A stretch of 61,136 nucleotides of DNA. Origin: Gammaproteobacteria bacterium. GTDB lineage: Bacteria > Pseudomonadota > Gammaproteobacteria > Nevskiales > Nevskiaceae. This document shows positions 53,028-61,136 of the stretch, piece after piece. Each line of letters starts with the position of its first letter. The stretch's first letter is position 1. The stretch spans positions 1-61,136 of the forward strand of contig JACPFV010000063.1 of NCBI GenBank assembly GCA_016182805.1, in the 5' to 3' direction. The notes beneath the pieces are model-generated. The model was not told the DNA's origin and searched no databases. It saw only the letters and a list, made by a program, of their open reading frames with translations. The position numbers and the translations under genes are program-made.

Positions 53028-56000
53028 ATGAACATCATTGAGCTGTCCACCCGCCGCCCGGTCGCGATCACCATGCTGACGCTGGCGGTGCTGTTGTTCG
53101 GCTTCGTCTCGCTGTCGCGGCTGGAGGTGACGCTGCTGCCCAACCTCTCGTACCCGACGCTGACCATCCGCACCGAGTTGCCCGGCGCGGCGCCCACCGA
53201 AGTCGAGACCTTGCTGTCCAAGCCGATCGAGGAGGCGCTGGGCATCATCAAGAGCGTGCGCCAGGTGCGCTCGGTTTCGCAGGCCGGCCGCGCCGATGTC
53301 ACGCTGGAGTTCAACTGGGGCACGGAGATGGACTTCGCCGTGCTCGACGTGCGCGAGAAGCTCGACGCGCTGGTGCTGCCCAAGGAGGCCAAGCGGCCAA
53401 TCGTGCTGCGCTTCGATCCGACGCAGGACCCCATCGTGAGGCTCGGCCTGGCGCTGAAATCCGGCGCGCAGGCGAGCGAGTCCGACCTGAAGCGCCTGCG
53501 CCGCATCGCCGAGCAGCAGGTGCAGAAGATGCTGGAGGGCGTGCCGGGCATCGCCGCGGTCAAGATCGGCGGCGGCCTGGAGGACGAGGTGCAGGTGCTG
53601 GTGGACCTGTCGCGCCTGAACCAGCTCAACCTCACGCTGGAGCAGGTGGCCGAGCGCCTGCGCGTGGAGAACGCCAACATCTCCGGCGGCCGCGTGGACG
53701 AGGGCACGCAGAGCTACCTCGTGCGCACGCTCAACCAGTTCAAGAGCCTGGACGAAATCCGCGACACCATTGTGGCGACGCGGACGGATCGCCCGGTGTA
53801 CATCCGCGACCTCGCCGAAGTGCGCGCCGGCTACAAGGAGCGCCAGGCGATCATCCGCATCGACGGCCAGGAGGCCGTCGAGATCGCGCTGTACAAGGAA
53901 GGCGACGCCAACGCCGTGGCGGTCGCGGAGGCCGCGCTCAAGCGCGCGCAGGCCGTCGGCAAGGCCCTGCCGGCCGAGCTGCAACTGACCACGCTGTACG
54001 ACCAGTCGGTGTTCATCAAGCAGGCGATCGACGAGGTCATGCACGCGGCGATCGAGGGCGGCCTGCTGGCGGTGCTGGTGCTGTACCTGTTCCTGCGCAA
54101 CGCCTGGATCACCGCCGTCGTCTCGCTGGCGATCCCGGTTTCGGTGATCGCGACCTTCAACCTGATGTACGGCGCCGGCGTGTCGCTCAACATCATGTCG
54201 CTGGGCGGCATCGCGCTCGCCATCGGCCTCCTGGTCGACGACGCCATCGTGGTGCTGGAGAACATCACGCGCAAGCACGAGCAGGGCCTGCCGCTGGCGC
54301 GCGCGACCGTCGTCGGCGCCAAGGAAGTCGTCGCCGCCGTCACCGCGTCCACCCTCACCACCGTCGCCGTGTTCTTCCCGATGGTGTTCGTGCAGGGCAT
54401 CGCCGGCCAGTTGTTCGCCGACCAGGCGCTGGTCGTGACCGGCTCGCTGCTGTTCTCGCTGATCGTGTCCTTCACGGTGACGCCGATGCTGGTGTCGCGC
54501 GAGACGCGCGTGCAGGCGGTGCCGCCGGCGACGCCGCCGCGCGCCGCCGGCCACGTCCTGCGCCGCGGCCTGTCCCAGGTCCGCTACGGCCTGTTCGAGC
54601 GCGGCGCGCCCTGGCTGATCCGGCCCTTCGTCTGGATCTTCGGCGCCGCCGCGTTCCTGCTCGGCGCCGTGCTGCGGCCGCTGGCCGCAGGCTGGCAGCG
54701 CGGCTACAAGGCGCTGGAAAACCGCTACGTGCCGCTGCTGGCCTGGTCGCTGCAAAACCGCGGCACGGTGCTGGCGACCGCCGGCGCCCTGTTCGCGTTC
54801 TCGCTGTTCCTGCTGACCCGCATCGGCGTGGAGCTGCTGCCGCCGTTCAACCAGGGCGAGTTCCGCACCGAGGTGACGCTGGCGCCCGGCACGCCGCTGG
54901 AGCGTTCCGACGCCGCGCTGCAACGCTTGGCGCAGACCGTGCGCGGACACGAGGCGCTCGCCGCCAACTACTCGGTGGCCGGCACCGGCACCCGCCTGGA
55001 CGCCAGCAGCGACGCCGGCGGCCAGAACTACGGCGTGCTTAACCTCGCGCTCAAGCCGGAGCACTACGCGCAGGAGCCGGCGCTGATGGAGCAGTTGCGG
55101 CAAAAGCTCGACGGCCTGCCGGGCCTGTCGTACCGCTTCACCCGGCCGACGCTGTTCACTCTCAAGACGCCGCTGGAAGTCGAGGTCGCCGGCTACGACC
55201 TGGACGCCCTGTCCCGCGTCGCGGAGCAGTTGCGCGGCCGGATGCTGGCTTCCGACCGTTTCACCGAGGTCGAGACCACGCTGCGCCCCGGCCATCCGGA
55301 GCTGCAAGTCGTGTTCGACCAGGAGCGCGCCGCCGCCCTGGGCCTGAACACCGCCGACCTGGCCGCGCGCGTCGCCCGCGCCGTGCAGGGCGCGGTGGCG
55401 ACGCGCTACCGCCTCGACGACCGCGAGATCGACGTGCTGGTGCGCGGCGCGGCAGTCGACCGCGCCTCCATCGAGGCGATCCGCAATCTCGTCGTCAACC
55501 CGGACGCCGAGCGTCCGCTGACGCTGGCGGCGGTGGCCGTGGTGAGCCAGCGCAGCGGTCCCAGCGAGATCCGCCGCGTCGACCAGCAGCGCGTGATCGT
55601 GCTGTCCGCCAACCTCGCGCGCGGCGATCTGGGCGAGGCGGTGGCCGAGCTGCAAGGGCTGATCCGCCAGGTCGCGCTGCCGCCCGGCGTCGCCGCCGAG
55701 GTGGCCGGCCAGAGCGAGGAGATGGAGGTGTCGTTCCGCTCCTTGCAACTCGCCCTGGCGCTGGCGGTGTTCCTCGTATACCTCGTGATGGCGAGCGAAT
55801 TCGAGTCGCTGATCCATCCCTTCGTCATCCTGTTCACCATTCCGCTGGCGCTGATCGGCGCGGTGCTGGCGCTGTACCTCACCGGCTCGGTCATCAACGT
55901 CATCGCGCTGATCGGCATGATCATGCTGGCCGGCATCGTGGTGAAGAACGGCATCGTCCTGCTCGACCTGGTCAACCGCCTGCGCGAAGAAGGCATGGAT

Positions 56001-56339
56001 CGCACCCAGGCCCTGCTCGAAGGCGGCCGCGCGCGCCTGCGCCCGATCCTGATGACCACGCTGACCGCCGTGCTGGGCCTGCTGCCGATGGCGATCGGCG
56101 CCGGCGAGGGCGCCGAGGTGCGCGCGCCGATGGCGATCACCGTCATCGGCGGCCTGACCGTGTCCACGCTGCTGACCTTGGTTGTGATTCCGGTTGTATA
56201 TACCTTGCTCGACCGGGAATCCCACGAAGCTCTCGCAAGCGTTCCCTCTCCCCTTGTGGGAGAGGGACAGGGAGAGGGGCGACGGGTGGCACGCCCTACC
56301 CCTCCCCCCAACCCCCTCCCACAAGGGGAGGGGGAATAA
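53028..56339 (+). CDS. RND multidrug efflux pump (first of tandem pair)
   Basis: 1103 residues, 12 helices and two large periplasmic domains. Helix 4 keeps the proton relay pair GLLVDDAIVVLENI (D-D). The second transmembrane set is seen in ALALAVFLVYLVMASEFESL and GIVVKNGIVLLDLVN. An extra ~70-residue hydrophobic/linker region after the first set (about 500-560; ...WLIRPFVWIFGAAAFLLGAVLRP) is longer than usual for this family. The last ~32 codons are supplied by an inverted repeat (56242-56335): Pro/Gly/Glu-rich and unlike any RND tail. The natural end would be near LVVIPVVYTLLDRES. Confidence 0.92.
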   Translation: MNIIELSTRRPVAITMLTLAVLLFGFVSLSRLEVTLLPNLSYPTLTIRTELPGAAPTEVETLLSKPIEEALGIIKSVRQVRSVSQAGRADVTLEFNWGTEMDFAVLDVREKLDALVLPKEAKRPIVLRFDPTQDPIVRLGLALKSGAQASESDLKRLRRIAEQQVQKMLEGVPGIAAVKIGGGLEDEVQVLVDLSRLNQLNLTLEQVAERLRVENANISGGRVDEGTQSYLVRTLNQFKSLDEIRDTIVATRTDRPVYIRDLAEVRAGYKERQAIIRIDGQEAVEIALYKEGDANAVAVAEAALKRAQAVGKALPAELQLTTLYDQSVFIKQAIDEVMHAAIEGGLLAVLVLYLFLRNAWITAVVSLAIPVSVIATFNLMYGAGVSLNIMSLGGIALAIGLLVDDAIVVLENITRKHEQGLPLARATVVGAKEVVAAVTASTLTTVAVFFPMVFVQGIAGQLFADQALVVTGSLLFSLIVSFTVTPMLVSRETRVQAVPPATPPRAAGHVLRRGLSQVRYGLFERGAPWLIRPFVWIFGAAAFLLGAVLRPLAAGWQRGYKALENRYVPLLAWSLQNRGTVLATAGALFAFSLFLLTRIGVELLPPFNQGEFRTEVTLAPGTPLERSDAALQRLAQTVRGHEALAANYSVAGTGTRLDASSDAGGQNYGVLNLALKPEHYAQEPALMEQLRQKLDGLPGLSYRFTRPTLFTLKTPLEVEVAGYDLDALSRVAEQLRGRMLASDRFTEVETTLRPGHPELQVVFDQERAAALGLNTADLAARVARAVQGAVATRYRLDDREIDVLVRGAAVDRASIEAIRNLVVNPDAERPLTLAAVAVVSQRSGPSEIRRVDQQRVIVLSANLARGDLGEAVAELQGLIRQVALPPGVAAEVAGQSEEMEVSFRSLQLALALAVFLVYLVMASEFESLIHPFVILFTIPLALIGAVLALYLTGSVINVIALIGMIMLAGIVVKNGIVLLDLVNRLREEGMDRTQALLEGGRARLRPILMTTLTAVLGLLPMAIGAGEGAEVRAPMAITVIGGLTVSTLLTLVVIPVVYTLLDRESHEALASVPSPLVGEGQGEGRRVARPTPPPNPLPQGEGE
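56242..56335. repeat. ~94-bp inverted repeat at the RND1/RND2 junction
   Basis: Left arm (56242-56279) and right arm (56298-56335) are reverse complements at about 32 of 38 positions, with a shared core CTCCCCTTGTGGGAG. Repeats of this look (CCCTCTCCC...GGGAGAGGG) are common dispersed palindromes in high-GC proteobacteria. The element ends 1 base before the RND1 TAA, so its reading frame gives the pump's last residues; the next pump starts 5 bases after that stop. Confidence 0.8.
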
Positions 56340-56343
56340 AGTC

Positions 56344-59300
56344 ATGAAACTGACCGAAATCTCGCTGGCGCGCCCGGTCACGGTGTTCATGTTCTTCGCC
56401 TGCCTGACCATCGTCGGGATCATGGGCGCGCGCCAGCTGCCGCTGGAGTTCCTGCCGGACATCGAGTTCCCCGGCCTGCAGGTGAACATCCCGTACCGCA
56501 ACTCCACGCCCGAGGAGGTCGAGCGCCGCATCGCGCGGCCGGTGGAGGAGGCGCTGGCGACGCTGTCCGGCATCGAGCGCATGAACTCCACCTCGCGCGA
56601 CGACGGCGCGCAGATCGAGCTGGGCTTCAAGATCGGCGAGGACATGGCGGTCAAGGGCGTGGAGGCGCGCGACAAGATCGATGCGATCCGCGCCAGCCTG
56701 CCGGCGGACATCGAGCGCATCCAGGTGCAGAAGTTCGCCGCCGGCGACATCCCGATGCTGACCTTCCGCATCTCCGCCGACCGCGACCTGCAGTCCGGCT
56801 ACGACATGCTGGAGCGCAACCTCAAGCGCCGCATCGAGCGCCTGCCGGGCGTGTCGCGGGTGGACTTGTACGGCGTGGAGAAGAAGGAGATCCGCATCGA
56901 GCTGGCGGCCGACCGCGTCGCCGCCCACGGCGTCGACCTGCGCCAGCTCGCCGAGACGCTGCGTGCGGCCAACTTCGCGCTCGCCGCCGGCGACGTGCTG
57001 GAGGCCGGCCGGCGCTATTACGTCAAGCCGGAAGGCCGCTTCGCGCGCATCGGGGACATCGAAACCTTCGTCGTCAACCGCCAGGGCCTGCGCCTGGCCG
57101 ACATCGCAGACATCCGCTACACCCAGCCGCGCCAGACCTACGAGCGCCACCTCAACCAGCGCTACGCCATCGGCCTGTCGGTATTCAAGGAGTCCGGCGC
57201 CAACCTGGTGGAGACCTCGGACCGCGTGATGGTCGAAGTCGAGGAGGTCAAGCGCCTGCCGGAGATGGCCGGCATCGCGCTGGTGCTGTTCGACGACCAG
57301 TCGACTTCGGTGCGCACCTCGCTGCGCGATCTCGTCGAAGCCGGCCTCATCGGCGCGCTGATGTCGCTGGTGGTGCTGTACCTGTTCCTGCGCGACTGGC
57401 GCACCACCTTCATCGTCACCACCTCCGTCCCGCTGTCGCTGGTCATCACGCTGGCGGCGATGTTCTTCCTCGGCTACAGCCTCAACATCCTGAGCCTGAT
57501 GGGCCTGATGCTCTCGGTCGGCATGCTGGTGGACAACGCCGTGGTGGTGAACGAGGCGATCTTCAAGGCGCGCGCCGAGCACCCGGAGAATCCCGCCGGC
57601 GCGACGCTGGCCGGCGTGAACTCGGTGGGCCTGGCGGTGACGCTGGGCACGCTGACCACCGCCATCGTGTTCCTGCCCAACATCTTCGGCGCGCAGGACG
57701 AGATGACGCTGTACCTGTCGCACGTCGCGGTCACCATCTGCATTTCCCTGGCGGCATCGCTGCTGGTCGCGGTGACGCTGATCCCGCAGCTCACCACCCG
57801 CATCCCGCCGACGGTCAAGGGCGGCACGCGCTGGATGGAGCGGCTGGCCGGGCGCTACGTGCGCGTGCTCGACTGGACCTTGCACCACCGCGGCTGGACC
57901 GCGCTGTTCATCGTCCTCACCCTGGCCAGCGTCGCCGTCCCGGCCGCCATGGTGAAGGCCGACATGTTCCCGCAAGACGGCTCCAAGCGCCTGTTCCTGG
58001 ACTACAACCTCAACAGCACCTACCCGCTGGACACGGTGCGCAGGTCGGTGAACACGATCGAGGCGTACCTGGCGGCCAACCAGGACCGCTTCGAGATGGA
58101 AACCAGCTACAGCTACTTCGACATCGGCCGCGCCTTCACGCTGGTCTACCTCAAGGACGAGACGGCGCGGACCAAGACGCCGCAACAGATCCAGGACGAG
58201 ATCCGCAAGGACCTGCCCAAGATCGCGATCGGCGAGCCGACCTTCGACATCAGCCGCGGCGGCGGCAAGGACAAGCTGGCGATGCAGGTGCTCGGCGAAT
58301 CCAGCGAGCGCCTGCGCGAGGTCGCCAACGAGGTCGCCGGTCTCATGCGCGGCCTGCCCGGCATCGCCGACGTGCGCGTCAACGCCGGCGCCAGCGGCTG
58401 GGAGATGCGCGTGCGGGTGGACCGCGACAAGGCGCGCCTGTACGGCCTGTCCAGCCAACAGGTGGCCGAAGTCGTGGCCGGCGCCATGCGCGGCACCCCG
58501 CTCAAGCCGTTTCGCGCCGCCAACGGCGAGATCGAACTCGTACTGGAGATGCGCCGCGAGGATCGCACCGACATCGATGCCCTGCGCGCGCTGCCGCTGG
58601 TGACGCCCTCCGGCCAGCGCATCCCGCTGTCGACGGTGGCAGAACTTTCGATTGGCGACGTGCCCGGCGACATCCGGCGCGAGAACCGGCGCACCGCCAT
58701 CGCCATCAACTTCTCCACCGCCGAGGGCGTGACCGCCGACGACGCCAAGCAGCGCGTCGAGCAGGTGCTGAACCAGTTGCAGTTCCCGGCCGGCTATTCC
58801 TGGGGCTACGGCCGCGCCTTCGACGACGACGCGCAGTCGCAGCAGACCATGCTGACCAACATGCTGCTGGCGCTGGCCTGCATCTACATCGTCATGGCGG
58901 CGCTGTTCGAGAGCGTGCTGGCGCCCTCGGCCATCATCACCGGAATCTTCTTTTCCTTCGTCGGCGTCTACTGGTTCTTCTTCGCCACCGGCACCACGTT
59001 CTCGTTCATGGCGATGATCGGCATGCTGGTGCTGATGGGCGTGGTGGTGAACAACGGCATCGTGCTGATCGACCACGTGCATCAGTTGCGCGAGGCCGGC
59101 CTCACGCGCGAGCGCGCGCTGGTGCAGGGCTCGCGCGACCGCCTGCGGCCGATCCTGATGACCGCCGCCTCGACCATCCTGGCGATGGTGCCGCTGGCCC
59201 TGGGCGACACCACCATCGGCGGCGACGGCCCGGCGTACTTCCCGCTGGCGCGCGCCGTCATCGGCGGCCTGGCCTTCGCGACCGTGGTCAGCCTGATCGT

Positions 59301-59409
59301 GCTGCCGACCATCTACCTGATGCTGGACGACCTCGGCCACTGGGGCCGGCGCGTGTTCCGCGTCGCGGCGGGGCGGCCGCTGGCGCCGGAGATTGCCAGG
59401 GATGGGTAG
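56344..59409 (+). CDS. RND multidrug efflux pump (second of tandem pair)
   Basis: 1021 residues from ATG 56344; an earlier in-frame ATG would read through the repeat and is rejected. Twelve helices and two periplasmic domains. Helix 4 reads GMLVDNAVVVNEAI, so the second relay Asp is Asn here, as in some other RND branches. GVVVNNGIVLIDHVHQLR is the C-terminal helix block. Sits 5 bases after the first pump, so the pair is co-transcribed. It may form a hetero-trimer with RND1 (as MdtBC-type pairs do) or act separately; the sequence does not tell. Confidence 0.92.
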   Translation: MKLTEISLARPVTVFMFFACLTIVGIMGARQLPLEFLPDIEFPGLQVNIPYRNSTPEEVERRIARPVEEALATLSGIERMNSTSRDDGAQIELGFKIGEDMAVKGVEARDKIDAIRASLPADIERIQVQKFAAGDIPMLTFRISADRDLQSGYDMLERNLKRRIERLPGVSRVDLYGVEKKEIRIELAADRVAAHGVDLRQLAETLRAANFALAAGDVLEAGRRYYVKPEGRFARIGDIETFVVNRQGLRLADIADIRYTQPRQTYERHLNQRYAIGLSVFKESGANLVETSDRVMVEVEEVKRLPEMAGIALVLFDDQSTSVRTSLRDLVEAGLIGALMSLVVLYLFLRDWRTTFIVTTSVPLSLVITLAAMFFLGYSLNILSLMGLMLSVGMLVDNAVVVNEAIFKARAEHPENPAGATLAGVNSVGLAVTLGTLTTAIVFLPNIFGAQDEMTLYLSHVAVTICISLAASLLVAVTLIPQLTTRIPPTVKGGTRWMERLAGRYVRVLDWTLHHRGWTALFIVLTLASVAVPAAMVKADMFPQDGSKRLFLDYNLNSTYPLDTVRRSVNTIEAYLAANQDRFEMETSYSYFDIGRAFTLVYLKDETARTKTPQQIQDEIRKDLPKIAIGEPTFDISRGGGKDKLAMQVLGESSERLREVANEVAGLMRGLPGIADVRVNAGASGWEMRVRVDRDKARLYGLSSQQVAEVVAGAMRGTPLKPFRAANGEIELVLEMRREDRTDIDALRALPLVTPSGQRIPLSTVAELSIGDVPGDIRRENRRTAIAINFSTAEGVTADDAKQRVEQVLNQLQFPAGYSWGYGRAFDDDAQSQQTMLTNMLLALACIYIVMAALFESVLAPSAIITGIFFSFVGVYWFFFATGTTFSFMAMIGMLVLMGVVVNNGIVLIDHVHQLREAGLTRERALVQGSRDRLRPILMTAASTILAMVPLALGDTTIGGDGPAYFPLARAVIGGLAFATVVSLIVLPTIYLMLDDLGHWGRRVFRVAAGRPLAPEIARDG

Positions 59410-59420
59410 TTATAGAAACA

Positions 59421-59453
59421 TTATGTGCATGTCGTAATACATAAGTAACTTAT
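59421..59453. promoter_or_regulatory. AT-rich palindromic leader of the ATPase gene
   Basis: A ~60-base AT-rich island in a GC-rich region. ATAAGT-A-ACTTAT (59441-59453) is a perfect palindrome; TTATGT (59421-59426) and ACATAA (59439-59444) are another inverted pair. TATAGT (59451-59456) is a possible -10. It may be an operator/promoter for the ATPase gene that starts at 59470. Confidence 0.45.
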
Positions 59454-59469
59454 AGTAAGATCCATATCA

Positions 59470-60654
59470 ATGGACGCCCTGCACAACCCATTTTCGCCCG
59501 GCGCCGGCGCTCCGCCGCCGGAACTTGCCGGCCGCGCGCACATCCTGGAACAGGCCCGGATCACGCTGGGGCGCATCAAGGCTGGCCGACCGGAACGCAG
59601 CCAGCTTCTGATTGGTCTGCGCGGCGTGGGCAAGACCGTCCTGCTCAATCGGATTCGCGAAATCGCGGATCAAGGCGGTTATCGGACCGTGATGATTGAG
59701 GCGCACGAAAACAAGCCTCTCGCCAGTCTTCTGCTGCCGCCGTTGCGGCAATTGCTGATCGCGCTCGACCGGATGGAAAGCGTCAGCGAGAAAGCCAAGC
59801 GCGGGCTGCGTGTGCTCAAGAGCTTCTTCAACGGTATCAAGCTCAAATATCAGGACGTCGAGATCGGCATCGACATCGACCCGGAGGCCGGCGCCGCCGA
59901 CAGTGGGGACCTGGAGGCGGACCTCGGCAATCTTTTCGTGGCCGTGGGCGAAGCGGCGGCCGATCGCAAAACGGCCGTCGCGCTGGTCATCGACGAACTG
60001 CAATACCTGAGCGAACAGGAGTTGAGCGCGCTGATCATGGCCATGCACCAGATCGCGCAGCGGCAGCTTCCGGTCGTGCTGATCGGTGCCGGTCTGCCAC
60101 AGCTTGTCGCCCTCGCCGGCCGCTCCAAGTCGTACGCCGAGCGCTTGTTCCAGTTTCCGGAGGTCGGCGCCCTTCAGCCGGCCGATACCGCCGCCGCGCT
60201 GCAGGGACCCGTTTCCGAGCAGCAGGTGCGCTTTGCCGATGAGGCGATCGCAGAGACGTATCGGCAGACGCATGGATATCCGTACTTCCTCCAGGAATGG
60301 GGGTACCAAGCCTGGAACCTTGCGGATTCGTCGCCGATTACCATCGAGGTCATCCGGCGGGCGACCGAAGAATCCATCCGTCGCCTGGACGCGAATTTCT
60401 TCCGCGTGCGTTTCGACCGCCTCACGCCGCGGGAAAAAGACTATTTGCGTGCATTGGCGGAAATGGGCGAAGGCGCCCAGCGTTCCGGGGATATCGCGGA
60501 ACGCCTGGGCGTCAAGGTTCAAAGCGTCGCGCCACTGCGCAACGCTCTGATCAAGAAAGGCATGATCTACAGTCCGGCCCATGGCGACACGGCCTTTACG
60601 GTGCCGCTGTTCGCCGATTTCATGAAGCGCATCATGCCGGAAAAGCCGCGATAG
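59470..60654 (+). CDS. P-loop ATPase with C-terminal winged helix (AAA_16/archaeal-ATPase-like)
   Basis: 394 residues. An N-terminal PPPELAGRAHILEQARITLGRI block, Walker A GLRGVGKT (49-56), Walker B ALVIDE (171-176), and a sensor-like VVLIGAGLPQL near 200. A conserved TYRQTHGYPYFLQEWGYQAW block follows; the last ~80 residues (RSGDIAERLGVKVQSVAPLRNALIKKGMI) form a winged helix. Typical of STAND/archaeal-type ATPases found singly in bacterial genomes; DNA binding by the wing is inferred. Role unknown: such proteins occur in plasmid, TA or defence contexts. The leader is AT-rich and codon use is less GC-biased than the neighbours, which hints at later acquisition. Confidence 0.85.
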   Translation: MDALHNPFSPGAGAPPPELAGRAHILEQARITLGRIKAGRPERSQLLIGLRGVGKTVLLNRIREIADQGGYRTVMIEAHENKPLASLLLPPLRQLLIALDRMESVSEKAKRGLRVLKSFFNGIKLKYQDVEIGIDIDPEAGAADSGDLEADLGNLFVAVGEAAADRKTAVALVIDELQYLSEQELSALIMAMHQIAQRQLPVVLIGAGLPQLVALAGRSKSYAERLFQFPEVGALQPADTAAALQGPVSEQQVRFADEAIAETYRQTHGYPYFLQEWGYQAWNLADSSPITIEVIRRATEESIRRLDANFFRVRFDRLTPREKDYLRALAEMGEGAQRSGDIAERLGVKVQSVAPLRNALIKKGMIYSPAHGDTAFTVPLFADFMKRIMPEKPR

Positions 60655-60767
60655 GCCGGATGCCCCGGCCGCCATGGTGGTCGTCAAGGTCATCGACATC
60701 CCGGCAACGACACGATGACGCCGGTGCCGGTCGGCATGGATCGAGTCGAAACGATACGGGGTAGCCA

Positions 60768-61136
60768 ATGCGAAACGTCCTGAAAGGCAGCGCCCTACTA
60801 CTTGCGTTGCTGGTGGGCGTTTGCGGAATCAATCTGCTGCGCCTGCCCGGCCCCGCACCGGCCGGCGGCCCGCCGGCCCCGGTGGAACTGGACGGCGATG
60901 CGCTGGCGCAGCGGCTGGGCGCGGCCTTGCGCATCCCGACGATTTCGTACGAGGAAGGACGCGCGCCGGAGCTGGCCGCCTTCGAGGCCTTCGCTGCGCA
61001 CCTGGCGTCGAGCTTTCCGAAAACGCACGCGGCAATGCAGCGCGAAAACGTCGGCCCCAGCCTGCTCTACACATGGCCCGGCCGCGACCCCGCGGCCAAG
61101 CCGCTTCTGCTTCTGGCGCACATGGACGTGGTGCCG
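60768..61136 (+). CDS. M20-family peptidase, N-terminal part (cut by window end)
   Basis: 123 codons, open at the right edge. Residues 1-25 form a hydrophobic N-terminal segment (signal or anchor). The catalytic His118 and Asp120 are seen in LLLLAHMDVVP, the first M20 metal-binding motif, and the block before it (ALRIPTISYEEGRAPELAAFEAFAAHL) is typical of the M20/PM20D1-like carboxypeptidase branch. The full enzyme likely cleaves N-acyl or dipeptide substrates; the catalytic Glu region lies beyond the window. Gap to the ATPase is 113 bases, with no gene in it. Confidence 0.85.
   Translation, partial: MRNVLKGSALLLALLVGVCGINLLRLPGPAPAGGPPAPVELDGDALAQRLGAALRIPTISYEEGRAPELAAFEAFAAHLASSFPKTHAAMQRENVGPSLLYTWPGRDPAAKPLLLLAHMDVVP

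Noticed and set aside
56194-56343. Earlier start for the second RND pump (ATG 56194)
   Set aside because: It would translate through the inverted repeat in another frame and overlap the first pump; ATG 56344 begins exactly at the family N-terminus.
52839-56771. Very long minus-strand open frame across the RND genes (about 1310 codons)
   Set aside because: Low-complexity His/Arg/Ala/Gln-rich product opposite clear RND and adaptor genes; a shadow.
1-61136. CRISPR arrays, prophage, integrase or insertion sequences
   Set aside because: No regular repeats with spacers, and no coding region resembles transposase, integrase or phage structural genes.

Overview
This is a high-GC bacterial chromosome segment, most consistent with a free-living gammaproteobacterium; an order such as Nevskiales or Xanthomonadales-like is an inference. 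Supporting signs are a complete Na+-translocating NADH:quinone reductase operon (nqrABCDEF plus nqrM), a 13-gene complex I operon with a fused nuoCD, mnmG, parB, folE, prfC, slyD and rimK/rimB. Many starts are GTG or TTG, and operon genes often overlap by 1-4 bases. I see no rRNA, tRNA, CRISPR array, transposase or phage gene.

Layout. 1-3.7 kb: an interrupted MmyB-type regulator remnant, a secreted HExxH protein of unknown family, an S33 peptidase-like hydrolase and a CBS-pair protein. 3.7-9.9 kb: the nqr operon on the minus strand, with nqrM as its last gene. 10.2-24.7 kb: nuoA-N on the minus strand, ending at a rho-independent terminator just upstream of nqr. 24.8-28 kb: an NhaD-like antiporter, then otsB and glk. 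28-33.2 kb: an aspartoacylase-like enzyme, rimK-rimB, two small conserved genes and mnmG. 33.2-38 kb: a RelBE-type module, arsM, a YgjP-like metallopeptidase with a CapW/BrxR-like WYL regulator, and nhaA. 38-46.1 kb: parB, folE, two chemically different fatty-acid desaturases, acylphosphatase, MATE and MFS transporters and a Phd/ParE-type module. 46.1-51.2 kb: prfC, an NhaP2-type antiporter, a PL7 alginate lyase lipoprotein and slyD. 51.2-61.1 kb: a small exported protein, a tripartite-type efflux set (one adaptor and two RND pumps, no outer-membrane channel), a P-loop ATPase with a winged-helix end, and the start of an M20 peptidase.

How the genes work together. Two NADH:quinone oxidoreductases, one Na+-pumping and one H+-pumping, lie head to tail. 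Three cation/proton antiporters (NhaD-like, NhaA, NhaP2-like) are in the same window, so the segment is rich in Na+/H+ energetics. RimK, RimB and the aspartoacylase-like protein form a probable glutamate-ligation and trimming group. The two toxin-antitoxin modules each have a palindromic candidate operator.

The most unusual non-coding signals are an ~80-bp two-hairpin repeat found twice, each time carrying the stop codon of the upstream gene (nqrF, rimK), and a different ~94-bp inverted repeat that supplies the last codons of the first RND pump.
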